From assembly GCA_948470475.1 (NCBI GenBank), contig OX419338.1, forward strand, positions 531,001-595,000: a DNA stretch of 64,000 bases. Reading direction: 5' to 3'. The position numbers and the translations under genes are program-made. The DNA comes from Galaxea fascicularis (Eukaryota; Cnidaria; Anthozoa; Scleractinia; Euphylliidae). Under the pieces are notes generated by a model that was not told the DNA's origin, did no database searches, and saw only the letters and a program-made list of their open reading frames with translations. Shown piece after piece: positions 11,696 to 22,500 of this stretch. Each line of letters starts with the position of its first letter. Position 1 is the first letter of the stretch.

Positions 11696-14600
11696 TTACT
11701 CTGGTATTTTTATTCCATAAGGAAATCCCCAGGGACCAGCGCCGATCAGGTTTATTGCGCATGCACGGAACTGCACTTGCTTCCCGACAGGCAACTCGGC
11801 AATGGTCTTGTCTATCGTCAGTGAGGTCTCATTTCCTTTGTATATGTTCACAAAACTGTTATTTGGACCTGGAAAAGAAAATGAATTGATTTAAGAAAAC
11901 ACACACTTTCACAAAACCAAGGAAAACAAAAACTTTTATTTTACGGTTGACAGTTGTGTTTTTAAAATTACCTCGAAATAAATGGACTAACCGATACTGG
12001 TCAAAAGAAAAGAAGAAATTAAAAAGAAAATACTTCAACCTCTTTTCATTTCTAGCCTTTACCCGCAACTTAATGTTCTTGGTTTGGAAAGGGCATGAAT
12101 ATCAACAACTAACAACGGTATTGATGCATGGTTCTTGTGAGTTCTGCCCCAACTTTGGAGAATGCCATTAAAGTGATTAGTAGCCAATCATAACATAGGG
12201 GTAGAATAAATCGGGTCATGAGTGTAAAGCACCCGTTGGCCTGGAAAGTACAATAAATGTAGCCACTTGATATCAGCGGGTCCAAGTTCCAAGTTTCAAG
12301 TAAAAATAATCATTTCATGTATGACAAAATGAACCGAAAATGAAAAACGTCGCTCTTCCACAACAGTTTTTTGCCGATGTCTGTTGTAAATAACATTCTC
12401 GCCCTGAATTCGATCTACTTCAGCTTCAGTTCGTGAATGAAATAGCAACATTTCTAAATGAGCAAGAGATAACAGAATAAACCCTTAAGCGAAAACATAA
12501 GATCATTAAGTCATAGCATAAATGCTTTTTTAGCCAGATTAGGAGGCAGCATCAAATAGGCACGTCACCTCAGTTGCTGACAAACGCAAACTGGCCTCCC
12601 TTCGGTTTTAGTTTTTCGCTCGTCCCGTGGCAGTCTTAAAGCAGACTGCGACCAGCGTGTATCTTCTCCTAACATCTGTTAAGCGTACTGGATGAAGCAA
12701 GCCGCGAGCAATTTTAGACCATTTTATGGTCCATTCGCACAAGTGATCAGAGGTTAATAGTCCGACTGGTCAGTCTAGTATTTTTTAGCCTGATTCTTTT
12801 TTATTATCGAGAGAGAATCCTACCAGAACTGCTCTGTAGAATGTAGCCAACCACTGGATACAGAAACAAGTTGTCTTCAGGCGGCTCCCACTTCACTTGT
12901 ATATTGTTATCATCTGTTATTCTGCAAATCAGCTTCTCTGGGGGACCTGGCGCTTTAATTTCGAAAAAAAAAAAAGGAAGTGCAGTCATACTTGTTTGTT
13001 TGCTGAACAGTATCGGGATAAATAAAGTATCAGAAACGTTGCCACTGGACTCTCTGTAATCAACCCAGCCAGCGTTAGCGCAAACTTATTTGTTAGTAAA
13101 ATTCTTTGGGAGTCGTCGTACAAAGAAACAAAGGGTGGTCATTCAATGTTTAAACACGTCTTAAAATAATGTTTTTATAAAATTTTACCTGTATAGCTTC
13201 ACAGTTTTTTATCTGCATGCACTGAATTTGACAACTTCTTAACGTCGATTTACACGTTACGATTTTGACTACAACTTGTCGCATAATCCTAAGACAGTCG
13301 TAGCGCGACAATCGAATCGTGCAAATCGGCCCACTGTTTTTCAAGTCCTTTAGAAGTGAGTCTAAACCAGAAACTCTTCTTTTGTCAGTTTAGCTGCATA
13401 TACAAAGTCAGTGTAACTACTGTGACAAGTTTATTTTAGTTATAGAAACAGTTAGGCCCAATTCAGACGCCGTACTTTTCATGAGCCGAAAAAATTAGGA
13501 ACGTCTATTTTAATTTGGAACGGCTCAGGAGTTCTTTTCGCCTGCCTTGGCCGGGAATTTCAACTTTGAAACGGCCTTGATTCACACGCCGAACTATTCA
13601 TGTGCCGAACTTAATGAACAATTTATCACTTGGTATATATTTTCAAAACCACTGACAACGTGGAACGGCTAATTAAGTTCGACGTCTGAATCAACAGGCG
13701 TACTTTTGTTAATTTGGGTCGGGCCAAATTCGAATTTAGTTCGGCTCATGAAAAGTAAGGCGTCTGAACCGGTCCACAGTCATTTTTAGTTTAGAGACCA
13801 GGTTAATATCTCCATGAATTGTACGGTCCATTAGGTGGTTTTAAGGTTTTAACGTATGATACTTACGCAGTACAAGCTTGGCACAGGTTCGAATGTTTCC
13901 CAAGAGATTTTCATGATTAGGAAACTGGCAACCTAAGCCAGCTGTTGCCACAGGCTGAATCTCACACAGCTGTTCCAGTACATCCTTCATCTCCGTTTCA
14001 ACATCTTTCTTCAGCATTAACATCTCATAATAATCCAAACTCAGAGCATTGTCACAGTTTCTACAGGCAGTGGTCGTTAGGCTTGAAATCTCGATCATTT
14101 GACTGCAAGAAGATGAAGAAGCTACAGACCTTTCCACGGTTTATGACGCCCTCTTGACTAGGGCCGGGGCAAACACGCCTAAAATCACAGTACATGTATG
14201 GAGTTTGGCCGACTTTGAACCGCCGTAAAGCCGCTACAAAGAGGCAGATTTCCACATTGAAAATGTCTTTGAAAGACATTTGTAGTGAGATTATTTTCAT
14301 GAAGTACAAAGTATAGGCTACAACGACCTTAAACAATTTTTTAAGATTTAATACAAAACCCAGCTAATCAAAATTATGAAAATTGACGCGAAGTATGGAG
14401 CCTTCCTACCTTCTCTAGTGATCCAATTTTCTGCTGGGTGAATGATATCAATAACACTTAAGTATTTAAAATAGCGGCGAATGTTGGAAATCCGTCTCTT
14501 TATAGCAGCGTTGCAGCGGTTCAAAGTCGGCTAAAATCCCATATATTTACTGTAATTTTAGCCGTGTCTGCCTCCAGCCAAATTTTCCTGCGTAGAAAAT

Positions 14601-17600
14601 CGAAACGGCCACAATGATGTGAAAAAAGAAAAAAAATCGGATGCAAAGTTAAGGAGTACAATTTATGGACTAAAAAAAATCTGAGGGCCATGTGAAAAAT
14701 TCATGAAATACCGAAAACGCATTTCATCTTCAAGACAAACGCGTTCCAAAATGCTTCCCCAACCACAGCCACCCACCCCCCCCCCCCCCCCCCCAGCTCC
14801 CGTACGGTCCAACCAAAAAAAAAAAATAATAATAAAAATAAACCAAAATAAAATGCAAGGAAGAAAATGGCCGAAAACCCCTAAACTGCAAACAGACATC
14901 TGATTGACATATTCAACGTAGTAATAGTAGAGAGATGTATTGATGCAAAATTGTTGCACTTGAACGTCTGTTGGATAGGTATTGCATCAAGGTTCTTAAT
15001 TACCTGAGTTGTTCATTTAAAGTTTTCAATTTGGCATCAGTTCTTTTATCAATATCTTCCATCAGCAATTTCTCTCCTTGATCAATAGCAGCCCGCAGCT
15101 CTCTGTAAAATCTTCTCGCCATGTCTTTGACAGCGATAGCATTTTTCTTTACATCCTCTATAGTTCTCTGCACCTCTCCTCTGGCTTTGATAAATTTCTT
15201 GCCATGTTGTTCGACCTGTGTTTGTAATTTCACTAAAGCTTTTCTTTCACGTTCCTCAGCTTCATGAACCTGAAAACAGCTGTGATTCTTGTGGTTACCA
15301 AACTGATAGCAAGATTCACAGCACAAGCATCTGCAATTCCTACAGTAGTATTTGGTCATCTCTCTGTGGACAGGACATTCTGAAGTTTAAAAGAAAACAA
15401 CAAAAAGTTAAAAATTGCTGAACACTGGCTTTGATTAATGCAAAGTCCACTTTCCATTTGTTAGATGTAGACAACCTCACCAATCATTTCTTTGATGCTG
15501 ATTGATGTGACAAGTTTCGAGTTTTGGTTTAAACCTGTTCCTCAAATCCCTTCAAAATGGTGCACTCACATGCTGAATGGGTACAACTAGCAGTTCGAAA
15601 TATTACATTCCTTTCATGGACTGACCAATCTGGCCTGCCAGTTCTGGGAATTAAAAGCAACCCTGTGTCTGATGGGGTAAAGGAAGAGACTGGGGGAGCC
15701 CTAACAGGGTAGACAGAATTTATAGTTTCTTACGTATATAAGTACTGTTTGTTTGTTTGCTTACCAGGTATTGCAGCATAGTTTAACAAAGAGCTGGAAG
15801 GTCTGCTGTTGGATAATGTTGGCCTTAGACTGGACGATCGTTGGCTAAAAGTTGAACTACTTGATGATGGACGAGAAGATACTTTATATCTTTGATTTTC
15901 CATGTTTGCAATGCCTTCTTTGGCAGCACTAGCTCGACAAATACCATGGCAACGGAATTCCAGCTGGGAGTGAATGTTATCTGAACAACTGCCACACATG
16001 AACACATCACAGTCTGGGCAGTAAAATGTTGCAGGCTTGGGAGGATAAACTTTTTGAATACAGAAGTTGCATAATTGCTGTTCCTCTTGTTCAGACTGTA
16101 GAACAGCTTGCAAAAGGTCCATGTTCTTATCAAGTCCATCAACACCATTAGCAGGTAACAACGTTCGTAGTTTACAGGATGAACATTCTATAACTGTGCC
16201 TTGCAGTTCTTGTAGTTTTAAAAGGCACTCTGTTGGACACAAAGTGATGAAAAGTTAATGTGACCACGTTCTCAAAAAGATGGGTAGAAAAAAATTCAGT
16301 TCATGGGTGTAATAACATAGTTTTAAAAATTACCAAATATGTTATGATAAGAACAGTAATAATGGAACTTATGGTATTCATAATTATTTATTTACATACC
16401 AACAATAATAATAATTACCATTATTATTATTATGTTTAGTACTGAAGTAACACTTGCACCTTTTTTATTAAGGTATACTATTACAACCTGAAATCAAGAG
16501 CAATGCCTCATTGTTGACTTTTAAGTTTTGACAACATTTGCTAGTTATGTCAAAACTAATAAAGTTAGTATCCTCAGTTCATTAATAAATTTAATTACAG
16601 CACAGAGACTGAGTCTATTTTTAGACCTAAAACAAGGTTGTAACTGTCAATTTACCAGTCTGAAAAATAAACAAGCAGAAAAAAGGTAAATTTTTTCCAC
16701 CACACCTCTTGCATCACATCACAAAGAGTTTTTTTCTGAAAATGTTTTCTTAGTTGCAGAAAAATGCATTTTAACAAAACAGACTGCAATGAAACTTTGG
16801 GGCACTTGAACAACCTGTTATAAAATGTTGGAAGAGTTACACATGCTGTGATTGGTCAAATCGAATTCATTATATCCCGACAAAGCACGCGCTCTACGTC
16901 ACGTGCATGCACTGTTGAGTTATAAGGCACGCTGCCTACTTCACAAGCTTGTGCGCGAGCAAATAGGTATGAAAGCTTGCTTAAATCTCGGGGACATTTT
17001 ATAAAAGAAATAAAAAACTTGTTCCTCATACATTGTTGAGTTGTATAAGCACTTGGGAATTTTTAAGAAAACCCGAGAAGTGCCCGAAGCACTCACCTTC
17101 GGCTTGTGCTTCTCTAGGCACTTCTCTCGTGTTAAAAATTCCTGCATGCACTCGGCGCATTTTTTATTACTTTTATAAGCTTATTAAATTTTCGGCAAGA
17201 TTTCCACACAGCCCCATACATTACTTATACAAGCATTTTGTGACTCAAACTCTAACAGGGTTAGTGTGACAGTGATGCAGGAAAAATGTTGATGTATGAG
17301 GCTGTGCGGAAATCTTTCCAAACTTTCTTCTTACTTATTCTTAAATATTTTACAAGTACATTATTCTACTGCTTTGGGACTAAAATTTCAATAACACTTC
17401 CACCAGGAGCTTACTCATCTCAATTACTATCCCCTATCTCCTGTGGATCTGTTATTTCGATTATAATCGCGGCTAATATTTAGATGACATCTCAATTATT
17501 GTGAGGTTTTTACAACAAAGGCATGGTTGACTGATTTTAGAAGAACATAAGCTTAAATTTAGTTTGTATAGACCACTAAGACCAGTTTATTTAGTAACAA

Positions 17601-18229
17601 GAAAACATGTAAGGACGACGTTTAAGTTATGCCTTGACTTTGTAGATCTCTATCAATTTAATTTGTAGTGACATTGCATTTGCAGACTTCATCAAACTAT
17701 TGTGTCAAGCTGTTAATGTTTAATTTTAGCTTCAGTGTACGTGTATCCATGGAAAAAATGATAAACACCAAGCCGGGACCCTCTAAGACTTAGGTTTTAG
17801 CTTTACTGCCATTAAACCAAGCTTTAACCCTTGAATTTCCCTTGCAATGACCCAAGCAGGAATAGCTTGAGAAGGTGTAAGTTGCAGGCTTGCAGCGAGG
17901 AAAACGAAGGCATCACAATTTCGAACGATCGAATACCTTTAGGTCGTGACGGAGACTTCGTCCCCCAGTTATTTAAACTTAAATTTAAAAAAAAAGCAAG
18001 TGTAAGTATAGCGTTGATCCGTAACTCTTTCATATAAAGAGGGAAGACACTAAATTTCGAGTGGAATTCTCAGAACGAAAGGCTATTGTTGAATTCCACA
18101 CTAACGTGGACAAAACTTACCGGTGCAGAACGTGTGTCTGCAATCCAATTCCCTTGGAATCCGTTGCGGAAACCCTGTCCCGTAACTACTGTAGCACAAA
18201 GGGCATATCATTTCTTTTTTCTCGTACAT
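11696..18229 (-). CDS. TRIM-type RING / two B-box / coiled-coil / FN3 protein (class III-like)
   Basis: Six exons assemble on the minus strand: 18121-18229, 15765-16229, 15004-15379, 13867-14102, 12824-12952 and 11696-11868. All have GT/AG boundaries and matching phases, and encode 495 residues ending in stop TAA. Domains: RING at about residues 9-55 (CPLC at 9-12, CRHTFC around 30-35, ECSSC at 51-55), split by intron 1; B-box 1 at about 90-135; Ser-rich linker at about 145-185; B-box 2 from CPVH near 193; long coiled coil to about 390; FN3 at about 396-492, split by intron 5. TRIM proteins are usually E3 ubiquitin ligases. Ending after FN3 without SPRY matches the class III (TRIM42-like) layout, but orthology is not shown. 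The start at 18229 is the first Met before the RING. The join from the 13867-14102 exon to FN3 is the least certain. Confidence 0.88.
13455..13775. mobile_element. TIR element of the CATGAGCCGAA family in a TRIM intron
   Basis: The left end GGCCCAATTCAGACGCCGTA leads into TTTTCATGAGCCGAA. The right end is its inverse, finishing GGCGTCTGAACCGGTCC. Sub-terminal AAGTTCG and GGAACGGCT motifs are repeated internally. Flanks ACAGTTA and ACAGTCA are a near match. The same termini occur at 33207, 43162, 45547 and 55275. Confidence 0.7.
14167..14576. mobile_element. About 410-bp TIR element with roughly 100-bp arms in a TRIM intron
   Basis: The left arm (to about 14265) contains GGCCGACTTTGAACCGCCGT. 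The right arm (from about 14465) carries the inverse, including CGGTTCAAAGTCGGCTAAAA. The arms align over about 100 bp with scattered differences. The left end lies about 65 bp from the acceptor of the exon at 13867-14102. Confidence 0.65.
14776..14826. repeat. Poly-C (19) followed by poly-A low-complexity tract
   Basis: A run of 19 C is followed after a short GC-rich spacer by 12 A and an AT-rich stretch. It lies within a TRIM intron. The proline-rich frame through it is an artefact of composition. Confidence 0.9.
17055..17142. repeat. Hairpin repeat in TRIM intron 1
   Basis: GGAATTTTTAAGAAAACCCG and GAGAAGTGCCCGAAGCAC on the left pair with GTGCTTCTCTAGGCACTTCTC and TAAAAATTCC on the right. 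The result is a nested hairpin of about 88 bp. Probably a small foldback element; no target duplication seen. Confidence 0.5.
17194..17319. mobile_element. 126-bp hAT-like MITE, copy 1
   Basis: The left terminus GGCAAGATTTCCACACAGCC is the inverse of the right terminus, which reads GGAAAGATTTCCGCACAGCC on the opposite strand. The flanking 8-mers AAATTTTC and AAACTTTC differ at one base, consistent with an 8-bp duplication as in hAT transposons. The same terminus family recurs at 50450-50585. Confidence 0.75.
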
Positions 18230-18336
18230 GGTTTACAGAAACAACACGAATTTGGTTGTTCCATAAAACGCTGTTACATGTAACCAACTTCGATGTTTAC
18301 AAATACCAAAGACGCCAATCTAACTTAGTAACTTAC

Positions 18337-19322
18337 GTAGATACGTGGTGTAACTATCATATTGGCCGTTCCGAAATTCAAAAGGAAACTGGGGCGAGTT
18401 TCAAATTTTGAAGTAATCGATAAATTGACACCATCACATGAACGATAACATTGAAATTGGTCGTTTGACCAAGTTTGACTCTTTTAGGTTGAACAGAGAC
18501 AAAGTTATGGACCTTGAAAAATAGCTCAAAATCCATACAAATGTCTCTAATGTTGTGACAGCGTCCCCCAAAACCCTGGAACCCAGTTTACGTTAAATTC
18601 CAGACTTAAACATTTCCGATGTACCAGTGACTTTGGAGGAAATTCTGACAGCGGCATGCGAAACTTCTGAAATTAAAGCGTGAAAGGGTTTAAAACTCAG
18701 ACGGCGGACAAAAAGACACTCCATAAATGAGGGCCTCATCAACTCATTTAAAGTATGCCCATGTAAACCGGTGTATGGCCATGTATACCCGTGTATGCCT
18801 GTGTACACCGGTGTATGGCCATGTATATCCGTGTATGCCCTATTACCCAACTGGATGGCCATGTATGCCCGTGTATGCCTATGTACACCAGTGCATGGCC
18901 CTGTATACCCATGTATGCCTGTGTACCCAAGTGTATGGCCATGTATGTCCATGTATGCCTATGTACACCAGTGTATGGCATGTATGTGTGTGTATGCCCA
19001 TGTACACCAGTGTATGGCCATGTATACCCGTGTATGCCTATGTACGCCGGTGAATGGTCATGTATGTCCGTGTATGCCCACGTACACAAGTGTATGTCCA
19101 TGTATGCCCGTGTATGCCCATATACACTGGTGCATGCCCATCTATGCCCGGGTATGGCCGTCTATGTCCCTTTATGCCTATGTAAACGGTGTATGGCCAT
19201 GTATGTCCGTGTATGCCCATGTACACAAGTGTATGGAAATGTATACCCGTGTATGCCCATGTACACCGGTGTATGGCCATGTATGTCCGTGTATGCCTAT
19301 GTACCCAAGTGTGTATGCCCAT
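18337..19322. repeat. Decamer minisatellite with foldback-element terminus and spacer (third copy)
   Basis: 18756-19322 is built from degenerate decamers of the type TGTATGNCCN, organised in a higher-order unit of about 40 bp (for example GTGTATGGCC, ATGTATGTCC, GTGTATGCCC, ATGTACACCA). The segment 18587-18757 is homologous to 45702-45875. At 18337 the motif TAGATACGTGGTGTAACTAT is identical to the left terminus of the foldback element at 44549. It starts about 108 bp upstream of the TRIM start codon. The long Tyr/Val/Cys/Met-rich frames here are read-through of the repeat, not genes. Confidence 0.8.
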
Positions 19323-19441
19323 TTAGTAAAATCCAACTAGTAATCTATTATCAAAGCTGCGTTCTGATTGCCTGAGCTACTAGTAGGCTATTTGTTATAG
19401 CCCACTAGTAGCGAAAAGCGCCGGCTTTGAAAACCAAAACA

Positions 19442-19540
19442 ATGGCGGCTGAATTACGTTTTGCTAAAGTTTCGGACGAGTATTTAAGCTCATTATTACA
19501 TAAATCTATACCAAAATCTAAAAAGAAGTCAATGGAATGA
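19442..19540 (+). pseudogene. Broken first exon resembling Crypton-like recombinase N-termini
   Basis: An ATG at 19442 opens 32 codons (MAAELRFAKV ... IPKSKKKSME) and then a TGA. In the next frame the sequence continues MKIFNG up to a GGTAGG that could be a splice donor, next to the tandem array. A short frame-disrupting deletion between ME and MK would explain the break. The pattern (short acidic start, Lys/Ser-rich helix, then a conserved xxMKIF) resembles N-terminal parts of Crypton/DUF3504-type tyrosine recombinases. This is a judgement from memory on 32 residues and is weak. The array starts 22 bp downstream. Confidence 0.35.
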
Positions 19541-19561
19541 AGATATTTAACGGTAGGAGTG

Positions 19562-22500
19562 CACCAGACCCCCTCAACACTTGCACACCAGACCCCCTCA
19601 ACACTTGCACACCAGACCCCCTCAACACTTGCACACCAGACCCCCTCAACACTTGCACACCAGACCCCCTCAACACTTGCACACCAGACCCCCTCAACAC
19701 TTGCACACCAGACCCCCTCAACACTTGCACACCAGACCCCCTCAACACTTGCACACCAGACCCCCTCAACACTTGCACACCAGACCCCCTCAACACTTGC
19801 ACACCAGACCCCCTCAACACTTGCACACCAGACCCCCTCAACACTTGCACACCAGACCCCCTCAACACTTGCACACCAGACCCCCTCAACACTTGCACAC
19901 CAGACCCCCTCAACACTTGCACACCAGACCCCCTCAACACTTGCACACCAGACCCCCTCAACACTTGCACACCAGACCCCCTCAACACTTGCACACCAGA
20001 CCCCCTCAACACTTGCACACCAGACCCCCTCAACACTTGCACACCAGACCCCCTCAACACTTGCACACCAGACCCCCTCAACACTTGCACACCAGACCCC
20101 CTCAACACTTGCACACCAGACCCCCTCAACACTTGCACACCAGACCCCCTCAACACTTGCACACCAGACCCCCTCAACACTTGCACACCAGACCCCCTCA
20201 ACACTTGCACACCAGACCCCCTCAACACTTGCACACCAGACCCCCTCAACACTTGCACACCAGACCCCCTCAACACTTGCACACCAGACCCCCTCAACAC
20301 TTGCACACCAGACCCCCTCAACACTTGCACACCAGACCCCCTCAACACTTGCACACCAGACCCCCTCAACACTTGCACACCAGACCCCCTCAACACTTGC
20401 ACACCAGACCCCCTCAACACTTGCACACCAGACCCCCTCAACACTTGCACACCAGACCCCCTCAACACTTGCACACCAGACCCCCTCAACACTTGCACAC
20501 CAGACCCCCTCAACACTTGCACACCAGACCCCCTCAACACTTGCACACCAGACCCCCTCAACACTTGCACACCAGACCCCCTCAACACTTGCACACCAGA
20601 CCCCCTCAACACTTGCACACCAGACCCCCTCAACACTTGCACACCAGACCCCCTCAACACTTGCACACCAGACCCCCTCAACACTTGCACACCAGACCCC
20701 CTCAACACTTGCACACCAGACCCCCTCAACACTTGCACACCAGACCCCCTCAACACTTGCACACCAGACCCCCTCAACACTTGCACACCAGACCCCCTCA
20801 ACACTTGCACACCAGACCCCCTCAACACTTGCACACCAGACCCCCTCAACACTTGCACACCAGACCCCCTCAACACTTGCACACCAGACCCCCTCAACAC
20901 TTGCACACCAGACCCCCTCAACACTTGCACACCAGACCCCCTCAACACTTGCACACCAGACCCCCTCAACACTTGCACACCAGACCCCCTCAACACTTGC
21001 ACACCAGACCCCCTCAACACTTGCACACCAGACCCCCTCAACACTTGCACACCAGACCCCCTCAACACTTGCACACCAGACCCCCTCAACACTTGCACAC
21101 CAGACCCCCTCAACACTTGCACACCAGACCCCCTCAACACTTGCACACCAGACCCCCTCAACACTTGCACACCAGACCCCCTCAACACTTGCACACCAGA
21201 CCCCCTCAACACTTGCACACCAGACCCCCTCAACACTTGCACACCAGACCCCCTCAACACTTGCACACCAGACCCCCTCAACACTTGCACACCAGACCCC
21301 CTCAACACTTGCACACCAGACCCCCTCAACACTTGCACACCAGACCCCCTCAACACTTGCACACCAGACCCCCTCAACACTTGCACACCAGACCCCCTCA
21401 ACACTTGCACACCAGACCCCCTCAACACTTGCACACCAGACCCCCTCAACACTTGCACACCAGACCCCCTCAACACTTGCACACCAGACCCCCTCAACAC
21501 TTGCACACCAGACCCCCTCAACACTTGCACACCAGACCCCCTCAACACTTGCACACCAGACCCCCTCAACACTTGCACACCAGACCCCCTCAACACTTGC
21601 ACACCAGACCCCCTCAACACTTGCACACCAGACCCCCTCAACACTTGCACACCAGACCCCCTCAACACTTGCACACCAGACCCCCTCAACACTTGCACAC
21701 CAGACCCCCTCAACACTTGCACACCAGACCCCCTCAACACTTGCACACCAGACCCCCTCAACACTTGCACACCAGACCCCCTCAACACTTGCACACCAGA
21801 CCCCCTCAACACTTGCACACCAGACCCCCTCAACACTTGCACACCAGACCCCCTCAACACTTGCACACCAGACCCCCTCAACACTTGCACACCAGACCCC
21901 CTCAACACTTGCACACCAGACCCCCTCAACACTTGCACACCAGACCCCCTCAACACTTGCACACCAGACCCCCTCAACACTTGCACACCAGACCCCCTCA
22001 ACACTTGCACACCAGACCCCCTCAACACTTGCACACCAGACCCCCTCAACACTTGCACACCAGACCCCCTCAACACTTGCACACCAGACCCCCTCAACAC
22101 TTGCACACCAGACCCCCTCAACACTTGCACACCAGACCCCCTCAACACTTGCACACCAGACCCCCTCAACACTTGCACACCAGACCCCCTCAACACTTGC
22201 ACACCAGACCCCCTCAACACTTGCACACCAGACCCCCTCAACACTTGCACACCAGACCCCCTCAACACTTGCACACCAGACCCCCTCAACACTTGCACAC
22301 CAGACCCCCTCAACACTTGCACACCAGACCCCCTCAACACTTGCACACCAGACCCCCTCAACACTTGCACACCAGACCCCCTCAACACTTGCACACCAGA
22401 CCCCCTCAACACTTGCACACCAGACCCCCTCAACACTTGCACACCAGACCCCCTCAACACTTGCACACCAGACCCCCTCAACACTTGCACACCAGACCCC

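Noticed and set aside
14703..14903. Proline-rich small protein
   Set aside because: Composition artefact of the poly-C/poly-A tract within a TRIM intron.
18593..19375. Tyr/Val/Cys/Met- and His/Thr-rich proteins on both strands
   Set aside because: Produced by the decamer minisatellite; similar frames occur in every phase and on both strands, with no conserved non-repeat part. The same applies to 44608-46617.
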